In this document: positions 9,393 to 18,485 of the stretch, in pieces
Layout of the letters: each line of letters starts with the position of its first letter
Numbering within the stretch: position 1 is the first letter of the stretch
From: Pleurotus ostreatus/Saccharomyces cerevisiae fusant
Lineage: Eukaryota > Opisthokonta
Direction: 5' to 3'
Assembly: GCA_024196135.1 (NCBI GenBank)
Contig: JAMQCK010000456.1
Location: 1 to 22,386, forward strand
Length of the DNA stretch: 22,386 nt
Made by a program: the position numbers and the translations under genes
Notes under the pieces: generated by a model
Seen by the model: only the letters and a program-made list of their open reading frames with translations
Told to the model about the DNA's origin: nothing
The model's database searches: none

Positions 9393-9757
9393 ATCGAGGG
9401 CGCTGTGTGCCCGTTGTGCCCGCGAGGCGCCGCGTCGTGGTGGGGGCTGGGAACAAGAGGAGCAGTCTCCTTCGTCACTCGGGGTATGTTTGTCAGTTGA
9501 CGCCGTCACGGTCGTTCATCTCGAGTGTTCGCGTTCTCTTGGCGCCCGGTGACCGCACCGAGCTCCCTTCTCACAATCGTAACCCCATTTGGGGTGACTT
9601 GTGGGTCCATCGTCAGCGCGTCTCTGGCGTGTATGCAGCCTCGCAGCTACTGGAAGTACATATACCTACAGCTACATCGTCCTCGTGTATAACCCGTACA
9701 CAAGAAATCACAGAAATCCCGATGGCGAACCTCAAATGCCCCAACATTCCCTCTGCT
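9393..9757. promoter_or_regulatory. Promoter region of the transporter gene and 3' flank of the DUF6533 gene
   Basis: This 365-bp gap separates two minus-strand genes arranged head to tail. The transporter promoter should lie here, reading leftwards. It carries a palindrome at 9498-9508 and no clear TATA box. I see no additional gene. Confidence 0.45.
9498..9508. promoter_or_regulatory. CRE-like palindrome TGACG-C-CGTCA upstream of the transporter
   Basis: TGACG (9498-9502) and CGTCA (9504-9508) flank one base. Inverted TGACG half-sites are typical targets of fungal bZIP factors (CREB/ATF and related), though the usual spacing is zero or different. It sits about 105 bp upstream of the transporter start codon. 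Binding is not shown. Confidence 0.35.
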
Positions 9758-11502
9758 CTACCGTGCCCTCTTCACGAATTCCGAAATCCTCCTTCTATCC
9801 CTCTCGGTGAACTCCTGCGGCTCCCAAACCTCGTCTTCGTCCACGAATGTCTTCTCTACGACAATCTCTCCCTCTGTGGATCCAGGCCTCCAGCTCAAGC
9901 GGCTGAGTTCGACGCTGTTGAGAGCCCACGGCGCCGCCGAGCCGAGCTTAGCGGCAAGGGAGTGAATGCTAAGGAGCACGCGGGACAGTGCAACGGAGGT
10001 GCAGGCGAGAAGCAGTCTGCAAAGGGTTAGCTTGTGAGTGCCGGACGATCCCATTGAGCGCGTACGAAGAGTATATCGACGGAATGTTGATCTACAAGGT
10101 GGGCAAGTCAGCGAGCGCCCTGAGCCAGCTTGAATAAAGCTCAAGCTCACCTGGGGGTAATCGTGGAAGAATGATCCTATGGAAGTCAAGCCGACGGAGA
10201 CTGTCGGTGCAGCATTGAGTACGTCGAAGTCATCAGGCCGAAGCATGCGCCTCACAGAATACAACGAAGTAAAAGGCCCCGCCGCTGCCAAAAGGCGTCA
10301 ATAGTGAAGTGGAAGCTGCGGCGAAGAACACTCACTCGCGTAAAATCCGCTTGAACAGCGGCGCCTGGCGCAAGAACTGCCGGTTGCGCACCGCACGGAC
10401 GAGCATGAGGACGAAGAGCAGCGTCTGTGAGAGCGCGTCAGCACCACGACAACAATCCAAACCTCCCGATCCAAACAATCCAAACCATAGAAACTCACAT
10501 GAACCACCAACGCCGGCAAATAAATCCTCCAAAACTCCTCCGGTCGACTAACCCTACAACCCTGTATATGCTCGATATTCCTCAAGATCTCCAGATCCGC
10601 CGCCGAGCGAATGGTGAAGTAGAACGTCAGGACGACGTTGGCGACATACGCGAGCGTGGTGGGGATGCGGATGAGGTTCGAGTCGGCGAAGAGGTACCAG
10701 AGGCGAAGGACGAGGGTGGCTTGGACGACGGAGATGGAGAAGGCGTTGAGGATGAAGGAGGCTTGGATGGCGGGGCGGCAGCTGGGTGATGAACGTGAAG
10801 TCAGTAATGGGGAGGGCGGAAGGAGAGTAGGCAGGCGAGTAAAGAAAGAATTCGTGGGAGAGTGGATGGGAAGCGGGAGGCATGGCTGATGAGAGGACAG
10901 ACGCGTACAACTGGCAGGCGTTTCAGTACGTTGACTATCAAGTAGGGGAGATTACCGCTCACTTCAGGTGATGGATACCATACGCCGAAGCCTGAGCTGT
11001 CGTAAGCGCGGAACTCTGCTCCGTCGTCGTGGACGTACAGATCATCTCCAGGCTGTGTGTCGGCGTCAGATGATGGACTCGAGCAGTGAGAGACGTGTCA
11101 GGCTGGGAAGGGCTTGCGCAACGAGGGAGAACGGTGGTCAGGCGAGATGGGTACGCACATCATTATTATAGGTGGGAGGTAGCGATTCTGCGAAGGATCT
11201 TCGTCAGACACCAGAGACATTTCTTCCACCAGCACGTACGACAAGAAAGAGCGCCTTGGAGATCGACCATGGCTCCTGCCAGAATTGCCGTATCTGCAAG
11301 AGGTGAGTTGATAATTGTTGAGCTCAAGCGAATTGAGACGAGTACGCACCTCCGAGTTCAACGTCAACAACCAGTCGTAGACAGTCAAGCAGAAGAACGC
11401 GATCGTAATCCTGCGCCCATTCTCCGCGCCCTGCAGCCGGTCGAGGTCCTTCTGCAGGAGCTCGACGGTGAAGCCGAAGCCGAACGCTTCGGTGGACGCC
11501 AT
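9758..11502 (-). CDS. DUF6533-domain multi-pass membrane protein
   Basis: A ten-exon model gives 353 residues: 11502-11350, 11293-11240, 11187-11159, 11052-10963, 10781-10499, 10424-10336, 10284-10256, 10200-10151, 10091-10066, 10016-9758. The DUF6533 signature is clear: helix 1 ending in YDWLLTLNSE (42-51), then a WSISKALFLVNRYLPPI segment. Later hydrophobic segments include AFSISVVQATLVLRLWYLF and TLAYVANVVLTFYFTIRSAA, then TLLFVLMLVRAVRNRQFL and a helix ending in LSRVLLSIHSL. The hydrophilic tail is acidic and Arg-rich. These basidiomycete proteins resemble seven-helix receptors in layout but their role is unknown. Most introns are 49-74 nt; the model needs two longer ones (106 and 181 nt) around exon 4, so that exon is the weak point. 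It is preceded on its own strand by a TATA-like element. Confidence 0.8.
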
Positions 11503-11552
11503 GGGACGTGTTCCTGCACTACCCTGTCGTGGGAGGACCTAGTCGTAGACGA

Positions 11553-11592
11553 GGTCGACAAGTGGGCGTTGCGGTCGACAAGTGAGCGTCGC
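11553..11592. repeat. 20-bp tandem repeat, two copies
   Basis: GGTCGACAAGTGGGCGTTGC at 11553-11572 is followed immediately by the same unit with two substitutions at 11573-11592, and then by a six-base start of a third copy (GGTCGC). It lies 50-90 bp upstream of the DUF6533 start codon, between the TATA-like element and the ATG, so probably in the 5' leader or core promoter. Confidence 0.85.
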
Positions 11593-11636
11593 GGTCGCAG
11601 GGAAAGATCAGCCCGCGCTTCACCGCCGCAATCACC

Positions 11637-11642
11637 TATATA
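11637..11642 (-). promoter_or_regulatory. TATA-like box of the DUF6533 gene
   Basis: On the minus strand the sequence reads CGTATATAGG around 11645-11636, about 135 bp upstream of the start codon at 11502. Position and sequence suit a core promoter element, but TATATA is symmetric, so orientation is inferred only from the neighbouring gene. Confidence 0.4.
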
Positions 11643-12695
11643 CGTCTCCTCGGCCCATACACGCACGCAGAAGCACGTCCGAACATCTTGTGGCGGCGAT
11701 TTCGAGGCGGCGGATCATCAGATCCTTCATGCCCCTTTGGGATTGAATGAGTGGGTAGTGTCATGGGGTAGCTTCGAGGATTTGATAGTCATGACAAGTG
11801 ATGGGAAAGCAGTGCCAGTGGTTGGGAAACCCCAGGACGACCATCGATGGCAGGCGTCGTAGCTTCTATCACGTCTTCAGAGAGCTTCGTATACGCTTGA
11901 AGGGGGCTTTGAGCACCCCAAGGTAAAGCATACCCTATCCTCGGGAGAGATTAGGAGTCCCCCCACACAAGCTTCGCAGCACGCTGTCCCGATTTCAGTC
12001 AATGTAATGTCAACATGAACATTAGGCTGTACGTACCATGTTCAATGTCACGAAGATGGGACGAATGGCGGGACCCCGGCGCGGAGGGCCCGTCGGCAGA
12101 TTCGAAGTGAAGGCGAGGGTGTACCGCGGGGGCTGAGCGCACTGAGAAGGGCCCTGCAATGGGGTTCGAAGGGCATGGCGCGCGCGCGCCATGCGCAGGA
12201 AGCTTTGAGAGGACCTGAAAACCGACGTCGGTAGAACCTCAATTACGCCGGCCTGCAGAGGGGCGGGGCAGGCGGCCGTAAGGGCAGCACGTCATGGGAC
12301 GTCGCGCCTTGTTCTCGATCTGTTGCTACACTTGAGAGGGAAATTGTTGGTGGCGTTGAGTGCATGCAATCGACTGCAATGATAGAGAAGGTAGATGGGC
12401 ATAGCTGGACCCGACTGAACTAGGGACGGTCTAATCATACGCACCACGCTTCCTAAGACCTCGCTTTGTTTGTCGCCGGGCACACTTACTCACATAATTC
12501 GTATATGCATGATTTCTCACCACACATACATACGAGATTGACAGCTGCCACATGCGCACCAAGTTGGTGCAAGGGAAGATGATGGGTTATGGCCAACAAA
12601 CCGTGGGAAAGCACATCAATCAATCGCCGCTGCCAAATGCGGCAATCCTCCTCATCCTTCCTGCTGCACCCAACTTTGACTTCCCTTGTTTCCCA

Positions 12696-14867
12696 ATGTC
12701 CTCGAACCCTTATGTTAACGAGACGCCTGAGAACCTAGGTATGCGACATGTAGTCTTATCTCGACACGTCTAACGCGCTTCAGCCCTCCGTGTGCTGCAA
12801 TGTCACCGATTACCCAAGAAATGCACAGAGGTCAGGCTTCGGATGGTTTACGGTGTTTCTGCATCTTGCTAACGATCATTTATGCAGAGAAAAACAGCCT
12901 TTGAGAACTTGATTGAATTGACGCGCATTGGCGCGCCCCCTCTCAAGATTGTGGCGGCTCAGCAAATCTCGAGGTTTCTTGATGACTTCCCCGACCTGGA
13001 GGAAGACGCGATCAACGCCGTGTATGACTTATGCGAAGACTCACTTACTGAGGTATGTGTCAATAATATTCCGGGCCGTGCATGCCAGCTCACGCAGCGT
13101 AGGTCCGTGTCGAGGGATACAAGGCGATCGTCTCGGTGTCGAGAGCGAACCGGAAGTGGCTGAAGAGGAACGTGGATGTACTCGTCCAGCTCCTGCAAAT
13201 CGGTGCGTCATCATGCAATACGCGTTGTCGTCCTACTTACGCGTACCCCTGCAGACCAGGATCACGAAGTCCTCGTGGTGAAGACGGCACTCGGAGAACA
13301 CCTCGAAATCGACACGAGAGTCACCATCTCCGTTCTCTGCGACCAGCTAGTCATACCCAAGGAGCCTATCACCGACGAGGACGAGCGACTGACCCGCGAA
13401 CGCCTCCGATCACTCGTGCTCTCCTATCTTGTCAACGACGCGAAGAAGCTCATCGTGGACGAATGCAAGAAGAATCCTCATCTCTCCCGTGACGTTGTGT
13501 CTGCAATACAGCCAGTACGAGGGCCCTCTCTACTTGTGTATTTCCGAGGCTAACCGCATACAGGCTCTCCAGCAATTCGACTTGCAAGACCTTTGCACTC
13601 TACTCGACAAGCTCGTCTTCGCTCTGCCAGGCTACGCTCGCTCTGAAGACGGGACGACAGACCTCTTTCCCTCCCTGATCAGGACTGCTGCAGAGCACAT
13701 CAACCCGCCAGATTTGGGTTCCGCCCGCCCTCTGCTAGAGCTCCTCCTGTCACTCGCTACCGCCAGCATGCCCCGGCTCGAGAGATTCTTGAAATTTCTC
13801 ACTCCCAAATTTCTTCAAGGGAGTCGTCTTGAGAAGTACGCCGCCACGGATAGAATAGTCATTCTTAGTGCATTTGGCGAGGCGTTGTCCGCTTTCCAGT
13901 TTCCCGGTAAGGTGCAGATTAGGAATGCGGCGTGGAACGTATGTCCGTACGCGATTCAGGTCAGTCCAACAGCATTCCCAGCATTTGTTTTGCCTAACGA
14001 TCCCTCAGCATTTGACCGATCCAGTACACGACAAGGCCCAGGTCAAGGCGCTGAAGAGCGTAATGGATTTCTGCATGCAGGTATGCCTTCAGCGAGCTTC
14101 AGCGATTTTCCTCTCATTCCGTCTCCAGTGCATAAGCCGCTGCCCCGACGAAACACCCAAGAGTCAGCCACTCGTTGAATGCGCAAGGAAGATCACCGTC
14201 AACCAAGAGCTCAAGCATCTGCACCACATAGCCAGGGTTCGCAGTGGACCCCTTGCCTCGTTCTAACCCTTGTCCAACATGACCTCCTTTTGCGCAGCTC
14301 ATAGTAGACCCCCCGGCGCGAGGGACTAAGCGCCCATCCAAGCAACGTCAAGACTCCCAACCTCAAGCGACGACGTCCAACGCGCCGCAAGCTCCCGTCC
14401 ATCTTTCAAGTAACAAGCCGCATTTGCAGGCCCGGCAGCAGCGCAACAGCTTCTCGGGCGTGCCAAACCGCCAACTCGGCGCCGACCAGCTCCCGAGACC
14501 GCAGAAGCGCGCGCGGACGGACGACGACGTGCAGCAGCAAGGCGCGCCGCCGAGCTTGCTGCATCGCATGAACATGGGCTCGGGGAAGCCGTACTCGGCG
14601 CCCAGTACGCCCAACCCGGGAGGCCACGCCAATGCCTTCCAGCGCGGCGGACCGCCGCGACAAGACCAGCAGGCGCAGAACGACAGTTTCGCAGGTCAGT
14701 TGAGCATCAAGGGCGCCGCGACGCGGCAGGCAGCGGACGCGACACGGCAGGCATCGCAAGCGGCGCGTCCGCAGGTGTCGCTACTGGACCGGTTGGCGGA
14801 TCCAAGCAGTGCGCCGCGCGGTGGGCGAGCTGGTGGCGGCAGGAAGGGTCGCAAAGGGCAGCTTTAG
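12696..14867 (+). CDS. API5-like (apoptosis inhibitor 5) HEAT-repeat nuclear protein
   Basis: Nine exons (12696-12738, 12784-12830, 12888-13052, 13103-13202, 13255-13496, 13564-13938, 14009-14080, 14129-14236, 14298-14867) encode 573 residues. The N-terminal two thirds are helical repeats. Residues after the start include KTAFENLIELTRIGAPPLKI, then DDFPDLEEDAINAVYDLCED, which closely follows the API5 pattern FPDL..SAINA.LDLCED. TRERLRSLVLSYLVNDAKKL matches a later API5 repeat. From about residue 385 the chain becomes low-complexity and basic, with a likely nuclear signal QKRARTDDD at 452-460 and a GGR/KGR-rich end. API5 proteins are nuclear and are linked to mRNA-protein complexes and to blocking apoptosis in animals; the fungal role is poorly known. 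Two SLLxR[LM] motifs occur in the tail. Donor choice for exon 5 (13496 rather than 13493) is uncertain by one codon, and exon 8 matches animal and plant relatives weakly. Confidence 0.82.
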
Positions 14868-14968
14868 TTTTGGTGTTTTCTCTTACTTTACCTTGGGCAT
14901 GTCTTTACAGTACTCACCGATATCTGAGCAATGCTGCCTTTGATCCTTGACCTCTTTGTTCGCTCTAC

Positions 14969-14994
14969 GTGGGTCCAAACAAGTTGTGGGTCCA
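14969..14994 (+). repeat. 9-bp direct repeat in the upstream region of the methyltransferase
   Basis: GTGGGTCCA occurs at 14969-14977 and 14986-14994, 17 bp apart, about 150 bp upstream of the next start codon. The 272-bp gap between API5-like stop and methyltransferase start holds no other structure that I can see. It may be chance. Confidence 0.5.
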
Positions 14995-15139
14995 TCTCGG
15001 TAAATGCCGCAATCATTGTTCTCACGATGTCCTGAGTCACAGGGACGCGTCACGCAAACGGTTGAACTTGACTTGAATGTCGAAACATCAGATTGGTCCC
15101 AATAACTGACTCTTCGAGACGACGCGAAGTAGCACTGAA

Positions 15140-16449
15140 ATGATCAAGACGTCTGCCCAACAACCGTTTCTTATCCTCGACGGCGTGAGATACAAATCCT
15201 CGTTGCTCCAACCGAATATCTGAATGGCGCAAAGGGATTCGGTACCACATTGGAAGACATCTTCCATGTTGATGTATCGCACACCGCGCTATGGTCTGCC
15301 AAACCTATTCTCGAGCAGCCACAGGTCATCATCGATGCTCACCTGGCTTTCCTGCGCGCAGGGGCAGACCTGCTATCTATAGCGACGTAAGTCGCGCGCG
15401 ACCTCCTGTCTTGGCTTCGAAGATACTTACGCGCTTCATCCACAAAGATATCAATGCTCCTACCACACCTTTCAGCGTGCCGGATACTCGGATGCGGATG
15501 CCCGCACCGCGATGACGCGGGCCGTACGCCTGGCCGACGAAGCGCGACGCAAATATTGCGAGGAAAGCGGGAAGGCGCTCTCCGATATCAAGCTCGTACT
15601 GTCCTTGGGGCCCTTCGGTGCCACGCTCTCGCCAGCCCAGGAATACGATGGGTGCTATCCCCCGCCTTTCGGGCCGCAGGCGTACTCTACTTCGGGAGAG
15701 AACGTCAACGCGTTTCCTGCAGGTCCCGGAGGCGACGAGGCGGAATTCCGCGCCGTACAGGCACTGGTGGACTTCCACCTGGAGCGCCTGCGCGTATTCG
15801 CCGCGGACGAGGTGTGGCGCGCCATCGATATCATCGCCTTCGAGACCATCCCGGTGCTCAGAGAAATATCCGCAGTGCGCGTAGCGATGGCGAAGCTCGC
15901 GGCGGAGGTTGCGGACGGCGGGAAGGCATGGTGGCTCAGCGTCCTTTTCCCCGACGGAAAGTTCCCAGAGAAGCGTCGAGGCGAGCCAAGCGCGTCGCGG
16001 GAGGTCGCTGATGTCGTGCGCTTCGCGTTTGCAGCGCGCACCTCCGATGGCGACGAGATGGCGGCCCCGGATGGCGTAGGCGTGAACTGTACTGATGTGT
16101 CTCACTACTCCGGCCTCGTCGATGCTCTGGAAGACGCGCTCCCCTCGTACATCGGCGACTCGGTCCGCCCTTGGCTGGTGCTGTACCCCAATGGTGGCGA
16201 CGTCTACGACCCGGTGTCGCGCACCTGGAAAGAAGGGTCCGGGAAGGAGGAAGCATGGGCGGATAAATTGGTCGACCTCGCTACGCGTGCGCACAAGACG
16301 ACGGGCTGGGGAGGAGTGGTTCTCGGAGGCTGCTGCCGATGCGGGCCAGACAAAATCAGAATGCTGGCGGAGAAACGTCTCTCTTTGGTAAGTTGTGCTT
16401 CCCTTTTCTGGATAATGAAGAGGACTGACCAAAAATTGCCCAGCCATAG
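15140..16449 (+). CDS. Homocysteine S-methyltransferase
   Basis: Four exons (15140-15184, 15235-15386, 15448-16387, 16444-16449) encode 380 residues. The protein transfers a methyl group from S-methylmethionine or S-adenosylmethionine to homocysteine, giving methionine, in the cytosol; yeast relatives are Mht1 and Sam4. The fold is a TIM barrel. The glycine-rich first strand LILDGGFGTTLED is near residues 12-24, then IATYQCSYHTF and ADEVWRAIDIIAFETIPVL. The three zinc and homocysteine-binding cysteines are present: Cys280 in GVNC and Cys361-Cys362 in GGCCRCGP. Length is slightly above the usual 320-340, owing to a loop around EYDGCYPPPFGPQAY and an acidic/basic insert after FPDGKF. The last intron has perfect GTAAGT and CAG signals, and the final exon adds only one proline before the stop. 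Without splicing, the frame would run on to 16531. Confidence 0.92.
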
Positions 16450-17460
16450 TCATAGCGATACTCTAGGTACACTGCGATGGATAAGAATGCAGGCATTTAG
16501 GCTCCACGGCCGCCGTGTCGATACTCAGTGAGCAACCAGCTCGGATCCACGCGCGACTGGGCCTCGCAGGCCAGACGAACGTGATTTCTCACCCATGCAA
16601 AGGGAGACTTGTGATCGTCAGAGGAGCGATGGGGAGCGATATCAGGACCAGATGAGCCTCGAATTCCTGACGAACCCCCTCGGCAACTCTCGAGATCGCC
16701 ATGAACTTGCGCAGGCCCATCTCCAGACCAAGAATTACAGATTCCAGCGGCGATGCCCTTGGAGTAACGACAGATTCCGTGTCTTTCATTTCTCGTTGCC
16801 CAGCAACGCCGACGTGCCCTCGCGCAGCCCCGCAGACGCGAGCAACGTGCTTCAGGTTCCGGTGTTACTTATCCTCATATGGCAGACAGTGGCTGAGTAG
16901 GTATGAGACTGATGGTTCACGACATGCAGGCGGCTAGACGCCACACGCAGTTGTCGTTCAAGTGTGGCACCTAGCAAGCCAGTCCCAATTTGTGTCACGC
17001 AAAAGTAATAAAAGATCCACCTTCTCTAGCGCGTGAGCCTGCCAATTTATGATCATGGTGAGTCACTACGTATCAAGACTCGTTCGATGTCATACGGCGG
17101 GGAGAGGATATTGCACGACAATCACGAGTCTGGGCAAGATACGAGCGTCTTGCACGGCTGGTAGCCTTATCTTCAGAAAAATCGAGATGCTTCGAAACCA
17201 GCCATGACATATTTTCTTTGTTTCTCAGTGTATCACTTACTGTAGCAATCAGCTAACGATCTATGAACAAAATATGTCACACGGCCTTACGGCCATGGTT
17301 GAACGGCATTTGCCGAAACTTGCTCGTGACGTGGCCGCGTCCTCCACGTGTCCCATCTTTCTGCTCTTGCCAACAACAAGTTCTGTTAGACTGCCTCGTT
17401 CGCGGTCTGCTGTTCCCTTCGAGGATCATAAAGGGCACCGAAACGTCACAACAATCGGCC
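16450..17460. promoter_or_regulatory. Intergenic region upstream of signal peptidase subunit gene
   Basis: About 1 kb without a supported gene. It should hold the methyltransferase 3' UTR and the SPC3 promoter. The part from about 16980 to 17260 is relatively AT-rich for this window. An in-frame ATG at 17263 would extend SPC3 by 66 residues, but the extension is Cys/Pro-rich and unlike the family. A short minus-strand frame (16789-16589, 66 codons) is too small and unsupported to call. Confidence 0.4.
16794..16808. promoter_or_regulatory. X-box-like inverted repeat CGTTGC-CCA-GCAACG
   Basis: Perfect 6-bp arms at 16794-16799 and 16803-16808 flank CCA. The GTTGC..GCAAC core resembles the X-box bound by RFX-family proteins, including fungal Rfx1/Crt1, but the spacing is one base shorter than the classic 14-bp palindrome. 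It lies about 650 bp upstream of SPC3. Binding is a guess. Confidence 0.3.
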
Positions 17461-18485
17461 ATGCCTAACGTACTCACGAGAATCAATAATCTCTCGGCTT
17501 TGCTGTCTTCGTGCTTGATGGGCCTAGTAGCAGTCATCGCGCTCTCGTCTGTCCTTCTCGAGGCCAACACGGCTCCACCAAAAGGCTCTGTCTCTATTCT
17601 TGCAATCAAGTCGTCAGTATCCTCTCCTTATTCTCGGCTTTTCCGCTCCGCATTTCTGCCCTGCCGCTCATGTGCTGTGTCCTCCTATGAAGGGCCCCTG
17701 CAAGGACCCCGCACTTCCGCGTGCGCAATCAGGACGTGACCTTTACCAAGTTCAATATCACGGCAGGTAAGTTCCGCAACGCTCCAATTGTTGTATGCGC
17801 CTATGTTCCATGCCCACCGCACGAAATTATCCATCCATCCATCTGTGCAGCGTAGCCATCGATGCTCCTCTCGCTCGGTGCTAACTCTCGGTCTCACGTC
17901 ACCCGTAGATCTCTCTCCATTGTTTCACTGGAACACGAAGCAAGTCTTCGTCTACCTGCAGGCCGAATACACGAATTCGCAAGGCGTAAGCGGTCTTTCC
18001 ACCTCGCAGGTTATGCGGAGCTCTTTTCTTACAATCACGCTAGGTGCATAACGAGGTCGTGATATGGGACAAGATCATTCGCAGCAAGGACGAAGCGCGC
18101 CTCAATCTCGTCGACAAGCACAAATATGCGTTCCGGGAGTTGTCTACTTCCTTTGAGTGCGTAGCCACGTTCCCCTTTCCATCACTTCTTCCCTTCTTCG
18201 CCTCGCGGATCTTCCTCATCACTGCTCCCGCGGAGGCATTGTTTATCACACTCAATCGCGCTCGCGCACATCACGCGAGGCGACATTGAAGTTGCCATAT
18301 CGCGTATCATCGCGCGTGTGAGAGGATCGAGGTGCAGTTGAACTTACGTCCCCTGCAGGAACGTCGAATCCGCGTCCTACACCCTCAAGTACAACATCAT
18401 GCCCTATGTGGGCTTGCTGACCTACGGTGAAGCCGCTCGGACGGCAGAGCCGGTGGCATTCCCGGAGGTGCAGAGTCTCCAGTAA
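17461..18485 (+). CDS. SPC3: Signal peptidase complex subunit 3 (SPC22/23 type)
   Basis: Five exons (17461-17612, 17705-17766, 17909-17985, 18044-18156, 18359-18485) encode 176 residues, the usual size. This subunit is a type II ER membrane protein needed for signal peptide cleavage of secretory proteins, in complex with Sec11. A single membrane helix at about 12-34 (LSALLSSCLMGLVAVIALSS) follows a short cytosolic tail starting MPNVLTRIN. The lumenal domain shows the family hallmarks: FNITADLSPLFHWNTKQVFV, YLQAEY, NEVVIWDKII, KYAFRELSTSF and YTLKYNIMPYVGLL. Introns of 92, 142 and 202 nt make them longer than those of the neighbours. The first acceptor (TGCAAG at 17699-17704) was chosen because it keeps frame into FRVRNQDV. 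This is a housekeeping gene and its neighbours do not suggest a shared pathway. Confidence 0.93.

Larger units (their letters stand above)
11503..12695. promoter_or_regulatory. Divergent intergenic region, DUF6533 gene and API5-like gene
   Basis: About 1.2 kb separate the divergent start codons. It holds a tandem repeat and a TATA-like site near the DUF6533 gene, both listed separately. On the API5 side the last 150 bp before 12696 contain no clear TATA box. The central part, roughly 11700-12500, has no convincing coding frame on either strand and no structure I recognise. Confidence 0.45.

Noticed and set aside
9393..9509. N-terminal extension of the transporter to 9509
   Set aside because: The extension begins with GTG; the first in-frame ATG is at 9392.
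11086..11862. 258-codon plus-strand open frame
   Set aside because: Half of it is antisense to DUF6533 exons 1-3, and the rest crosses the tandem repeat and promoter. No domain is recognisable.
12048..12242. Arg/Pro-rich minus-strand frame and a GGTTCGAA string suggestive of a tRNA T-loop
   Set aside because: No matching acceptor, D or anticodon arms could be folded around it, and the protein frame is compositionally random.
15377..16453. 358-codon open frame on the minus strand
   Set aside because: It is antisense to the homocysteine methyltransferase exon, which has clear family motifs. High GC at third positions keeps the opposite frame free of stops.
16589..16789. 66-codon minus-strand frame with ATG
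   Set aside because: Too short, no motif, no splice partners found.
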